NCBI GenBank assembly: GCA_035489715.1
Contig: DATHAP010000025.1
Span: 1-37,685 of the forward strand
DNA: 37,685 nucleotides
Source of the DNA: Actinomycetes bacterium
Lineage (GTDB): Bacteria > Actinomycetota > Actinomycetes > JACCUZ01
Direction: 5' to 3'
The notes under the pieces were generated by a model. It saw nothing but the letters and a program-made list of their open reading frames with translations, did not search any database and was not told the origin of the DNA. How positions within the stretch are numbered: position 1 is the first letter of the stretch; each line of letters starts with the position of its first letter. Shown piece after piece: positions 1-7,848 of the stretch. The position numbers and the translations under genes were made by a program.

Positions 1-48
1 CATGGCCCGACGCGGGCCCGCAGCGCCCTGTGCGGCGAGGGGGTCCGC

Positions 49-2331
49 ATGCCCAGCGACGAGGCAGCAGCTTCAGGTCCCGGCCACCCGGACGACGGCG
101 AGCTCGGGCGCCTGCGCGCCGACCTCCGTGAGTCCCGGGAGCACCTCGATGCGACCGGCGAGATCTTGACGGCCCTGGGCCGCTCGGCGGCTGACCTGCA
201 AGGCGTGCTCGGGACGGTGGTCGCGAGTGCCCGCCGCCTGTGCGGGGCGGACGCCGCCCTGGTCTCCCTCCTCGAGGAGGGCACCTTCCGGGTCGCCGTG
301 GAGAGTGGTGTCTCCGACGACTACCTCGACTACATCCGCGAGAAGCCGCTGGTCGCGGACCGGGCGAGCCTGGCCGGCCGGGTCGCCCTCGACCGTCGGG
401 CGCAGCAGATCGCGGACGTCCTGGCCGACCCGGAGTACGGCCGGCCCGACATCCAGCGCGTGGGAGGGTTCCGGACCGCTCTCGGAGTGCCCATGATCGT
501 CGAGGCCGAGGTCGTCGGCGTGCTCTCTCTCTGGCGTAGCGAGGTCGACCCGTTCAGCGAGCGAGCCATCCAGCTGGTCAGCACCTTCGCCGCCCAGGCC
601 GCGATCGCGATCCGCAACGTCGACCTCGTGCGTGACCTGCGGGCCCGCACGACCGAGCTGGCGGACAAGGTCGGTCAGCTGGAGGCCCTGCGGGAGATCG
701 GGCACGTGGTGAACTCGAGCCTCGACCTGGACGAGGTGCTCACGACCATCGTCACGCACGCCGTCCAGCTCACCGGCACCGACGGCGGCTCCCTCCTCGA
801 GCTCGACACCGCCAGCCAGGCGTTCCGGATCCGGGCGGCGTTCGGCACCACAGCGGAACTCCTCCAGCGGCTCGGCGCGACCCACATCTCCTTGGACAAT
901 TCCCTGGTCGGCCGGGCCTGCCTCGAGGGACAGCCGCAGATGGAGGAAGACCTCGAGACGGCGGTCCTCGATCCCCATCTGGCGCAGCTCAGGAGCGCCG
1001 GGTGGCGCTCGGTGCTGGCGGTCCCGATGCAGCACGAGGCGGAGATCGTGGGTGCCCTGGTCGTGCGGCGACGCAGTCCGGGCGGATTCTCGGAAGAGAT
1101 TCCCGAGCTGCTGCAGACCTTCGCCGGCCAGTCCGCGCTCGCCATCGTCAACGCCCGTCTGTTCGGAGAGCTGCAACGGCGGACCGGCGAGCTCGACGTG
1201 GCCAGCAGGCACAAGTCCGAGTTCCTCGCCAGCATGTCGCACGAGCTGCGCACACCTCTGAACGCCGTGATCGGGTTCTCCGAGGTCCTCCTGGAGCGCA
1301 TGTTCGGTGACATCAACGACCGGCAGGAGGACTACCTGCGGGACATCCTCGCCTCCGGCCGGCACCTGCTCGAGCTGCTGAACGACATCCTCGACCTGTC
1401 CAAGGTCGAAGCCGGACGCATGGAGCTCGACCCGTCGCAGTTCTCCGTGCGCGAGTCCCTCGACCAGTCCCTCGCACAGGTCCGGGAGCGGGCCGCGGCG
1501 CACGCCATCGAGCTCGACCTCGAAGTGGCCCCGGACGTCGGTGAGGTGACGACCGATGAGCTGCGCTTCCGGCAGGTCGTCCTGAACCTGCTGTCCAACG
1601 CGGTGAAGTTCAGCCGCGACGGAGGGCAGGTCTCGGTCCGGGCCGCGATGGAAGGCGACGAGCTGTGCATCGCGGTCTCGGACACGGGCGTGGGGATCGA
1701 CCCAGCGGACAGCGAACGCATCTTCGAGTCGTTCCAGCAAGCCGGCAGGGCGCGAGAGAGGACCGAGGGCACGGGGCTCGGTCTGACACTGTGCCGGCGG
1801 ATCGTGGCGCTGTTCGGTGGCCGGATGTGGCTCGACAGCGAGCTCGGTCGAGGAAGCACGTTCAGCTTCACCGTGCCGCTCACGGAGTCGCGCGCCGACC
1901 GTCCTCGAGCCGGCCAGCTGCCGGACCAGGCCCCGCTGGTCGTCGTCGTGGAGGACGACCGCCGGTCGTTGGACCTCGTGACGCTGTACCTGGAGGGGGC
2001 CGGTGTCCGCGTGGTCGCCGCCCATGACGGTCTGCAGGGACTGGCCGCCGTGCGGGACCACCAGCCGGTGGCCGTCGTCCTCGACATCCGTCTTCCCGGG
2101 ATGGACGGGTGGAGAGTGCTCGAGGCGCTGAAGAGCGATCCGGCGACCGCCGCTGCTCCCGTCGTCGTGGTGACGATGCTGGACGAGCGGCCCCAGGCCG
2201 TGGCGCTCGGTGCGGCCGAGTACCTCGTCAAGCCGGTCGGGCGGGACGACGTGCTCGCTGCCCTGCAGCGGGTCGGCGCTCTGCCGTCCCGGCCCGTGAG
2301 GGCTGGGGCGGAGCGGGGCGAGACGGCGTGA
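49..2331 (+). CDS. GAF-GAF hybrid sensor histidine kinase with C-terminal receiver
   Basis: This is a probably cytoplasmic hybrid sensor kinase of 760 aa; no membrane segment is visible. Two GAF-type ligand or redox sensing domains (about 50-190 and 225-375) precede a HisKA dimerisation helix with the H-box MSHELRTPLN (phospho-acceptor His398). The HATPase domain follows, with N-box NLLSNAVKF near 513-521 and G-boxes DTGVGI and GTGLGL. A receiver domain (about 632-745) has its phospho-acceptor Asp679 in VVLDIRLPGMDG and the conserved Lys in LVKPV. The kinase should autophosphorylate His398 and pass phosphate to its own receiver or to the next two proteins. The stop overlaps the next gene (GTGA), so the genes are probably translationally coupled. 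The reading frame is open to the window edge, so the true start could lie upstream; ATG 49 is preceded by a GAGGGG purine run. The ligand of the GAF domains cannot be read from sequence. Confidence 0.9.
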   Translation: MPSDEAAASGPGHPDDGELGRLRADLRESREHLDATGEILTALGRSAADLQGVLGTVVASARRLCGADAALVSLLEEGTFRVAVESGVSDDYLDYIREKPLVADRASLAGRVALDRRAQQIADVLADPEYGRPDIQRVGGFRTALGVPMIVEAEVVGVLSLWRSEVDPFSERAIQLVSTFAAQAAIAIRNVDLVRDLRARTTELADKVGQLEALREIGHVVNSSLDLDEVLTTIVTHAVQLTGTDGGSLLELDTASQAFRIRAAFGTTAELLQRLGATHISLDNSLVGRACLEGQPQMEEDLETAVLDPHLAQLRSAGWRSVLAVPMQHEAEIVGALVVRRRSPGGFSEEIPELLQTFAGQSALAIVNARLFGELQRRTGELDVASRHKSEFLASMSHELRTPLNAVIGFSEVLLERMFGDINDRQEDYLRDILASGRHLLELLNDILDLSKVEAGRMELDPSQFSVRESLDQSLAQVRERAAAHAIELDLEVAPDVGEVTTDELRFRQVVLNLLSNAVKFSRDGGQVSVRAAMEGDELCIAVSDTGVGIDPADSERIFESFQQAGRARERTEGTGLGLTLCRRIVALFGGRMWLDSELGRGSTFSFTVPLTESRADRPRAGQLPDQAPLVVVVEDDRRSLDLVTLYLEGAGVRVVAAHDGLQGLAAVRDHQPVAVVLDIRLPGMDGWRVLEALKSDPATAAAPVVVVTMLDERPQAVALGAAEYLVKPVGRDDVLAALQRVGALPSRPVRAGAERGETA

Positions 2332-2717
2332 GCGAGGCCATGATCCTCGTCGTCGAGGACAACCCGCGAAACCTCAAGCTGATCCGCGACGTCCTGGACT
2401 TCGCCGGGTTCGAGGTGGTGGCCGCGAGCTCGGCCGAGGAGGGCCTTGCCATCGCGCTCGAGCGTCCGCCGGACCTCGTCCTGATGGACCTGCAGCTGCC
2501 GGGGATCGATGGCACCGAGGCACTTCGCCGGCTCCGGGGGTCGCCCCTCACCGAGTCCGTGCCGGTCGTGGCCGTCACGGCGTCCGCGATGAAGGACGAC
2601 CGCGAACGCGCTCTCATCGCCGGCTTCGACGGCTACCTCGAGAAGCCGATCAGCGTCCGCGCGTTGCCGACCCAGGTGCGCGGATTCCTTCCCACCGGAG
2701 AGGTGTCACGTGACTGA
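2328..2717 (+). CDS. Single-domain response regulator (CheY/DivK-like)
   Basis: This stand-alone receiver of 129 aa has no output domain. The acidic pocket is Glu10-Asp11, the phospho-acceptor is Asp54 in LVLMDLQLPGIDG, the switch Thr is Thr84 and the conserved Lys is Lys106 in YLEKPIS. The GTG start overlaps the kinase stop (GTGA); a second possible start is ATG 2340. Single-domain receivers commonly act as phosphate shuttles or protein-protein switches. Placed between a hybrid kinase and a receiver-cyclase, it fits the role of relay intermediate, by inference. The reading frame also runs open far upstream inside the kinase gene, but that part is a shadow of the kinase frame. Confidence 0.9.
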   Translation: MSEAMILVVEDNPRNLKLIRDVLDFAGFEVVAASSAEEGLAIALERPPDLVLMDLQLPGIDGTEALRRLRGSPLTESVPVVAVTASAMKDDRERALIAGFDGYLEKPISVRALPTQVRGFLPTGEVSRD

Positions 2718-3837
2718 TGACGCCACTGTGCTCGTCGTCGACGACCTGCCGCAGAACGTGCGCCTGCTCGACGCCGTCCTCACGCCTCGCGGCTTTCGCG
2801 TGGTCGGCGTGTCGTCCGGTGAGGAGGCCTTGGCGTCCGTGCACGAGCAGGTGCCTGACATCGTGCTGCTCGACATCGTGATGCCGGGACTGGACGGCTA
2901 CGAGGTGTGTCGCAGGCTGCGGCAGGACCCCCTGACCGCCTTCCTGCCGGTGGTGATGATCACGGCGAGCGGCGACCAGGAGAAGATCGCGGCGATCGAG
3001 GCCGGTGCCGACGACTTCGTCACCAAGCCCTTCGACCAGGCCGAGCTGTTGGCGCGGGTGCGGTCGCTGGTGCGGGTCAAGCGCTATCACGACACGGTGG
3101 AGCGGCAGAAGGTGGAGCTCCAGGGCTGGAACGAGGAACTGGAGCAGCGGGTCAAGGCCCAGGTGGACGAGCTCGAACGCGTCAACCGTCTCCGGCGGTT
3201 CCTCGCGCCGCAGCTGGTGGACCTCGTCGTCCACTCGGGGGACGAGTCGTTCCTGGAGAGCCATCGCCGGGAGATCGTCGTCGTCTTCTGCGACCTCCGC
3301 CGCTTCACCGCGTTCGCCGAGACCGCAGAGCCCGAGGAGGTCATGACCGTCCTCGGGGAGTACTACGCAGCGCTCGGAGACCTCATCCACCGGTTCGAAG
3401 GCACCCTGGAACAGTTCGCCGGCGACGGGTTGATGGTCTTCTTCAACGACCCGCTCCCGTGCGACGACGCGGCCCTGCGGGCCGTCCGGATGGCGGTGGC
3501 CATGCGCAGCCGGGTCCAGGACCTGATCGGCGAGTGGACCCGGCGCGGGCACGACCTCGGCTTCTCGATCGGCATCTCCCAGGGCTTTGCCACGCTGGGA
3601 CGCGTCGGCTTCGAGGGTCGCTACGACTACGCCGCCATCGGCAGCGTCACCAACCTCGCCTCACGGCTGTGCGGGGAGGCCGCCCAGGACCAGATCCTGG
3701 TGACCCAGCGAGTGCATGCCGCGACCGCCGAGCAGGTCGTCGGCCAGCCCCTGGGCGAGCTGACCTTGCGCGGCTTCACCCGGCCGGTCCAGGTCTATGA
3801 CGTGAAGGGGCTCGACGCGGCGCGGGTGACGTCATGA
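2710..3837 (+). CDS. Receiver-class III nucleotide cyclase fusion
   Basis: The protein has 375 aa. An N-terminal receiver (1-120; Asp55 in LLDIVMPGLDG, Lys106 in VTKPFD) joins a helical linker (about 125-165) and a C-terminal class III adenylate/guanylate cyclase domain (about 187-365). The metal-binding aspartates are Asp195 in VVFCDLRRF and Asp239 in FAGDG. The transition-state Asn315 and Arg319 are present in SVTNLASRL. The two purine-selecting positions are not canonical: the usual Lys before the second Asp motif is Gln235, and the usual Asp of IGDxxN is Ser312. The nucleotide product is therefore uncertain, although homodimer catalysis looks intact. The GTG start at 2710 lies inside the previous gene (8-bp overlap) behind GGAGAGG. 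Phosphorylation by the upstream kinase probably sets cyclase activity (inference). Confidence 0.9.
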   Translation: MTDDATVLVVDDLPQNVRLLDAVLTPRGFRVVGVSSGEEALASVHEQVPDIVLLDIVMPGLDGYEVCRRLRQDPLTAFLPVVMITASGDQEKIAAIEAGADDFVTKPFDQAELLARVRSLVRVKRYHDTVERQKVELQGWNEELEQRVKAQVDELERVNRLRRFLAPQLVDLVVHSGDESFLESHRREIVVVFCDLRRFTAFAETAEPEEVMTVLGEYYAALGDLIHRFEGTLEQFAGDGLMVFFNDPLPCDDAALRAVRMAVAMRSRVQDLIGEWTRRGHDLGFSIGISQGFATLGRVGFEGRYDYAAIGSVTNLASRLCGEAAQDQILVTQRVHAATAEQVVGQPLGELTLRGFTRPVQVYDVKGLDAARVTS

Positions 3838-5408
3838 CCACCAGCAGCCTGCGGAGTCGCGCCCTGGCCGATCTCGACGAGGACGAGCGCTATGCGCTCT
3901 TCGACCGGCTGCAGGACCGGATGGCCGGGGCCTGGTCCGTGATGGGACTCAACGAGGAGGGCGAGTCGGTGGTCGTCGTCCCCTCGGTGACGCTCGACCG
4001 GGTCACGGAGCGCAGCGGCTCCCTCGGCCAGGCCATGGAGGAGCGGTTCCTCTTCCTGCTGCTGCTCCTGCGGGAGCCCCGGCTGCAGATGGTCTACGTC
4101 ACCTCGATGCCGATCGCGCCGGCCGTCGTCGAGTACTACCTCGCCCTCCTGCCCGGCGTGATCCCGAGCCACGCCCTCGCCCGGCTGACCCTGGTCCCGG
4201 TCAACGACGCCTCGCCGCGGCCGCTGAGCGAGAAGCTGCTCGAGCGTCCCCGCCTGCTCGCCCGGATCGCCGAGCTCGTGCCGGACCCGTCCCGCTCGCA
4301 CCTCGTGCCGTACACCACGACGACGCTCGAGCGGGACCTGGCGCTCGCGCTGGGCATCCCCGTCTACGGCGCGGACCCCCGGCTCTTCGACCTCGGGACC
4401 AAGACCGGCTGCCGCCGCCTCTTCGCCGAGGAGGGAGTTCGTCATCCGATCGGTTTCGAGGACCTGCACACGCTCGACGACCTGCTCGACGCCACCCTGC
4501 GCCTGCGCCGTGACCGGCCGTCGGTCCGGTACGTGATCGTCAAGCTCAACGAAGGCGTCTCGGGCGAGGGCAACGCCATCGTGGACCTGGGCGGGCTGCC
4601 CGCGCCTGGGTCGGCCGAGGAGCCCGCGGCGGTCGCCGACCGGTTGCGCCGGATGGAGTTCGAGCGCCCGGACATGCCGTTCGACGCCTACGTGGCCAAG
4701 CTCGGCCAGCGCGGAGGCATCGTCGAGGAGCGCATCACCGGAGCCGAGCTGCGCAGCCCGAGCGTCCAGCTCCGGGTCCTGCCGGGCGGTCTGGTCGAGC
4801 TGCTGTCCACGCACGACCAGCTCCTCGGTGGGCCCAGCGGGCAGAGCTACCTCGGGTGCAGGTTCCCCGCGGACTTCGCCTACGCGAGGGCGATCAGCGC
4901 CGATGCGCTTGCGGTGGGCCAGCGACTCTCCCGCGAAGGCGTGCTCGGCAGGTTCGCGCTGGACTTCGTCGTCGTGGATGACGGCGACGGAAGCTGGACG
5001 CCGTACGCCATCGAGATCAACCTGCGCAAGGGCGGCACGACCCATCCCTTCCTCACCCTGCAGTTCCTGACGGACGGCCGCTACGACGGGGCCACCGGCC
5101 TGTTCCTCACCCAGGCGGGCAAGGAGAAGCACCTTGTCGCCACCGACCATCTCGAGTCGGCGGCCCTGCGCGGTCTGAGTCTGGACGACCTCTTCGACAT
5201 AGTCGCCCGGCACGGTCTGCACTTCGACCAGGCGCGGCAGACCGGCATCGTGTTCCACATGATCAGCTGCCTGACGGAGCACGGTCGCGTGGGGCTCACG
5301 GCGGTCGGGGACAGCCCGGCCCACGCTGATCAGCTCTACCGGCGCGCCGAGCGCATCCTCCTTGACGAAGCGGCCAACGCGCAGCGGCCGGTGCCCGTCC
5401 GGATCTAG
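3834..5408 (+). CDS. PGM1-type ATP-grasp peptide ligase-like protein
   Basis: This 524-aa protein resembles the peptide ligase PGM1-related family, with a pre-ATP-grasp region, an ATP-grasp fold and a PGM1 C-terminal domain. The nucleotide-binding segment KLNEGVSGEGNA (237-248) looks like an ATP-grasp phosphate/lysine loop. The acidic metal motif is IEINLRKGGTTHP with Glu394 and Asn396. The C-terminal part (about 470-515: TGIVFHMISCLTEHGRVGL, then SPAHADQLYRRAE) matches my memory of PGM1_C. Family members join a carboxylate to an amine through an acylphosphate; the substrate here is unknown. ATG 3834 overlaps the cyclase stop (ATGA), so it belongs to the signalling operon. No precursor peptide gene is visible beside it. 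Family identity is from motif memory, and the biological role is open. Confidence 0.75.
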   Translation: MTTSSLRSRALADLDEDERYALFDRLQDRMAGAWSVMGLNEEGESVVVVPSVTLDRVTERSGSLGQAMEERFLFLLLLLREPRLQMVYVTSMPIAPAVVEYYLALLPGVIPSHALARLTLVPVNDASPRPLSEKLLERPRLLARIAELVPDPSRSHLVPYTTTTLERDLALALGIPVYGADPRLFDLGTKTGCRRLFAEEGVRHPIGFEDLHTLDDLLDATLRLRRDRPSVRYVIVKLNEGVSGEGNAIVDLGGLPAPGSAEEPAAVADRLRRMEFERPDMPFDAYVAKLGQRGGIVEERITGAELRSPSVQLRVLPGGLVELLSTHDQLLGGPSGQSYLGCRFPADFAYARAISADALAVGQRLSREGVLGRFALDFVVVDDGDGSWTPYAIEINLRKGGTTHPFLTLQFLTDGRYDGATGLFLTQAGKEKHLVATDHLESAALRGLSLDDLFDIVARHGLHFDQARQTGIVFHMISCLTEHGRVGLTAVGDSPAHADQLYRRAERILLDEAANAQRPVPVRI

Positions 5409-5419
5409 CGCAGTTTCGG

Positions 5420-5445
5420 GTGTTCTGAGCGCTGAGGGCGGGGTA
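5420..5445 (+). promoter_or_regulatory. Possible SigB/SigF-type stress promoter
   Basis: GTGTT (5420-5424) and GGGTA (5441-5445) are 16 bp apart, resembling the GNNT/GGTTT-N14-17-GGGTA pattern of actinobacterial SigB/SigF promoters. Transcription would begin almost at the ATG of the ferritin-like gene at 5457, which also lacks a clear Shine-Dalgarno. The -35 half matches only partly. Confidence 0.25.
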
Positions 5446-5456
5446 GTCCGCCGGGC

Positions 5457-5915
5457 ATGCCTGACGAGGAGCCCGCGCAGGGCCGTGAACCGATGGACGA
5501 GACCGAGGTCCGGCGCACGCTGGGCGCCGCCCTGACCCTGCAGTCCAGGTCCCTGCTCGAGATGACGCTGCTGGCCGGGGCGATGCGCGGCCTGGCCGGC
5601 GTGGGCACGAAGGCGCGGCTGCGCCAGTTCGTGCAGCACGAGCTGGAGGACACCTACCTGCTGACCGAGAAGCTGGCGGCGGTCGGCGGCGAGCCGGACC
5701 TCGACGTCGGCACGGTGCGCCCGGAGCCGGACCCGGCGAAGGCCCTCGCCGGCTTCGTCGAGCGGGAGCACGATGTCGTGACCGCGCTGCACGCGGTCAT
5801 CTCGCACTCCGGGCAGGAGCCGCGCAGCGAGGCGCTCGAGCACCTCCTCGAGCACGTGATCATGCGCAAGCAGCAGCAGCTCGACTTCCTGAGCCTGGCG
5901 CTGGAGAGCGGCTGA
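5457..5915 (+). CDS. Small ferritin-like four-helix protein
   Basis: This soluble protein of 152 aa is predicted to be mostly helical. Four amphipathic helices are suggested at about 17-47, 53-78, 94-118 and 124-149. Helix 2 (HELEDTYLLTEKLAAVGGEP) resembles helix B of bacterioferritin/DPS-like proteins up to the GG-P turn, which suggests a ferritin-like fold. The expected ExxH ligand pair reads Glu62-x-x-Asp65, and helix 4 has Lys/Gln where bacterioferritins carry Glu and His, so a normal di-iron ferroxidase site is doubtful. It lies 48 bp after the ligase gene and is convergent with tRNA-Gly. Another in-frame start is ATG 5493. There is no strong ribosome binding site, so it may be leaderless. 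The fold is a moderate-confidence guess and the function is unknown. Confidence 0.6.
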   Translation: MPDEEPAQGREPMDETEVRRTLGAALTLQSRSLLEMTLLAGAMRGLAGVGTKARLRQFVQHELEDTYLLTEKLAAVGGEPDLDVGTVRPEPDPAKALAGFVEREHDVVTALHAVISHSGQEPRSEALEHLLEHVIMRKQQQLDFLSLALESG

Positions 5916-5924
5916 CCTGCGTTG

Positions 5925-5995
5925 AGCGGGTGACGGGAATCGAACCCGCATGACCAGCTTGGAAGGCTGGGGCTCTGCCATTGAGCTACACCCGC
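5925..5995 (-). tRNA. tRNA-Gly (anticodon TCC)
   Basis: The 71-nt gene has acceptor stem GCGGGTG/CACCCGC, anticodon stem CCAGC/GCTGG around loop CTTCCAA (anticodon TCC), and a T-arm with GGTTCGATTCC. CCA is not encoded. It reads GGA codons, with possible wobble to GGG. Confidence 0.95.
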
Positions 5996-6053
5996 GGGCG
6001 ACGCAACCCGCGCCCGGGCGGCCGCTGGGTTAGCCCGCAGCGGCAGCGGGCCC

Positions 6054-6059
6054 TAGGAT
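6054..6059 (+). promoter_or_regulatory. -10 box for tRNA-Pro
   Basis: TAGGAT lies 13 bp before the tRNA-Pro 5' end, which gives a leader of about 6-8 nt. It has the same TAGGnT form as the -10 boxes of valS, folC, ndk and the radical SAM gene in this window. No -35 consensus is visible. Confidence 0.5.
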
Positions 6060-6072
6060 GCCATGTGCGCTG

Positions 6073-6145
6073 CGGGGCGTAGCGTAGTGGCTAGCGCGCC
6101 TGCTTTGGGGGCAGGAGATCGGGAGTTCGAGTCTCCCCGCCCCGA
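6073..6145 (+). tRNA. tRNA-Pro (anticodon TGG)
   Basis: The 73-nt gene has acceptor stem CGGGGCG/CGCCCCG, anticodon stem CCTGC/GCAGG around loop TTTGGGG (anticodon TGG), and T-arm GGGAG-TTCGAGT-CTCCC. The discriminator is A, and CCA is not encoded. The C1-G72 pair is typical of bacterial tRNA-Pro. The 132 bp from here to tig are C-rich and hold no other gene or promoter I can support. Confidence 0.95.
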
Positions 6146-6277
6146 CCCACCGCACCAGGCCGGCTGCTCGTTCCGCTCGATGCGTCCCCTCGCGCCGTAC
6201 GGCCCGGTCGCACACCTGCACCCCCCGCACGCCTGACACCCCGCACACCGCCCCCGCACGCCAAGGAGCCCGCCCCC

Positions 6278-7717
6278 GTGAAGAGCGACCTCGAGACCCT
6301 CAACCCGACCCGGGTGAAGCTGACGGTGGAGGTGCCTTTCGAGGAGCTCAAGCCGAGCCTCGACGCCGCCTACCGCAAGATCGGTGGCCAGGTCTCGATC
6401 CCCGGCTTCCGCAAGGGCAAGGTGCCGCCGCGCGTCATCGACCAGCGCTTCGGCCGCGCTGTGGTGCTCGAGGAGGCCGTCAACGAGGCGCTGCCCGAGC
6501 TGTACGGGCGGGCGGTCGAGGAGAACGACGTGCAGGTCCTCGGCCAGCCCGAGGTCGACGTCACCGAGCTCGAGGACGGCCAGCACCTGACGTTCACCGC
6601 CGAGGTGGACGTCCGGCCGCAGTTCGACCTGCCGGACTACGAGGGCCTCGAGGTCACCGTCGACGACGCCGAGGTGACCGACGCCGAGGTCGAGGAGCAG
6701 GTGGACGGCCTGCGCGAGCGGTTCGCCACGCTGACCGGCGTCGACCGGGCGGCGGCCGACGGCGACTTCGTGTCGATGGACCTCGCGGCCACCGTCGACG
6801 GCCAGGCGGTCGAGGAGCTCACCGCCAAGGGCCTCAGCTACCAGGTCGGGTCCGGGTCGCTGCTGGACGGCCTGGACGAGGCGGTGACCGGTCTCTCCGT
6901 CGGTGAGTCGAAGAACTTCCCGACCACGCTGGTCGGCGGCGACCACGCCGGCCAGGAGGCGACCGTCACGGTCGAGCTCAAGTCGGTCAAGGAGCGCGAG
7001 CTGCCCGAGCTCGACGACGACTTCGCGCAGACCGCGAGCGAGTTCGACTCGCTGGACGAGCTGCGCGACGACGTGCGCAAGCGGGTCGGCGAGATGAAGG
7101 CCGTCCAGCAGGGCGTGCAGGCGCGAGACAAGGTGCTCGAGGCGCTGCTCGCCAATGTCGACATCCCCCTGCCCGAGGGCGTCATCAAGGCCGAGATCGA
7201 CTCGCGCAACCACAACATGGCCCACCAGCTGGAGGCCGCCGGCATGAGCCGCGACGACTTCCTGACCGCCGAGGGACAGACGGCTGAGGAGTTCGACGCT
7301 GACATCGAGAAGCGGACCCGTGAGGCCATGACCGCGCAGTTCGTGCTCGACAAGGTGGTCGAGAAGGAGCAGCTGTCGGTCAACGAGCAGGAGCTCACCG
7401 AGCACATCGTCCGCAGCGCGTCGCGCTACGGCATGGGCCCGGACCAGTTCGCCCAGCAGATCGTGTCGGCCGGCCAGGTGCCGGTGCTCGTGTCGGAGGT
7501 CGTGCGCGGCAAGGCGCTCGCCCTGGTGCTCGAGAAGGCCGTGGTCACCGACGAGTCGGGTCGTCCCGTCGACCTCGAGGCGCTCCGCGAGGACGCTTTG
7601 GAAGCCGATCCCGCGCACCTGGGCGAGCCGGTCGAGGAGTCGTCCGACGAGACGGCCGTCACTGCGTCGGACGAGCCGGCCGCCGAGGCCGCGGACGAGG
7701 AAAACGCGCCCGCCTGA
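6278..7717 (+). CDS. tig: Trigger factor (ribosome-associated chaperone and prolyl isomerase)
   Basis: Trigger factor of 479 aa binds near the ribosomal exit tunnel (L23) and shields nascent chains. The N-terminal ribosome-binding domain (1-about 145) carries the signature GFRKGKVPP (43-51). A FKBP-type isomerase domain follows (about 155-240: DGDFVSMDLAATVDG...). The helical C-terminal substrate-binding domain spans about 250-430. The last 45 residues are an acidic, low-complexity tail typical of actinobacterial trigger factors. GTG 6278 is chosen because AAGGAG (6263-6268) sits 9 nt upstream. The gene heads the tig-clpP1-clpP2-clpX quality-control block, although a separate clpP promoter is likely in the 131-bp gap that follows. 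Confidence 0.97.
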   Translation: MKSDLETLNPTRVKLTVEVPFEELKPSLDAAYRKIGGQVSIPGFRKGKVPPRVIDQRFGRAVVLEEAVNEALPELYGRAVEENDVQVLGQPEVDVTELEDGQHLTFTAEVDVRPQFDLPDYEGLEVTVDDAEVTDAEVEEQVDGLRERFATLTGVDRAAADGDFVSMDLAATVDGQAVEELTAKGLSYQVGSGSLLDGLDEAVTGLSVGESKNFPTTLVGGDHAGQEATVTVELKSVKERELPELDDDFAQTASEFDSLDELRDDVRKRVGEMKAVQQGVQARDKVLEALLANVDIPLPEGVIKAEIDSRNHNMAHQLEAAGMSRDDFLTAEGQTAEEFDADIEKRTREAMTAQFVLDKVVEKEQLSVNEQELTEHIVRSASRYGMGPDQFAQQIVSAGQVPVLVSEVVRGKALALVLEKAVVTDESGRPVDLEALREDALEADPAHLGEPVEESSDETAVTASDEPAAEAADEENAPA

Positions 7718-7738
7718 CCTGTCCGGGTGACGCCCGTG

Positions 7739-7752
7739 CGCCGACAGCGAAC
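7739..7752 (-). promoter_or_regulatory. Candidate ClgR box upstream of clpP1
   Basis: On the minus strand the sequence reads GTTCGC-TGTCG-GCG, which matches the Streptomyces ClgR consensus GTTCGC-N5-GCG as I remember it. It is centred about 45 bp before a putative -10 (TAGTGT, 7791), near -55 from the expected start. That position suits an activator of clpP1P2. Confidence 0.5.
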
Positions 7753-7790
7753 AGCGCGGAGTCGAGGACGTCGCGAGCGGTGCCGGGCGT

Positions 7791-7796
7791 TAGTGT
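7791..7796 (+). promoter_or_regulatory. -10 box for clpP1P2
   Basis: TAGTGT fits TANNNT. The expected start near 7803 gives a leader of about 45 nt to GTG 7849. There is no good -35 match, which would be consistent with activator dependence. Confidence 0.4.
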
Positions 7797-7848
7797 CGCT
7801 ACCAGTTGATCGGCAGGACACACCCGCACACGAGACAGGTGACGCGCA

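Noticed and set aside
73-2061. 662-codon open frame on the minus strand
   Set aside because: It is antisense to the hybrid kinase. Its translation has no family motifs, and such shadows are expected at this GC content.
3795-5981. 728-codon open frame on the minus strand
   Set aside because: It covers the ligase gene, the ferritin-like gene and part of the tRNA-Gly gene antisense, with low-complexity composition and no motifs.
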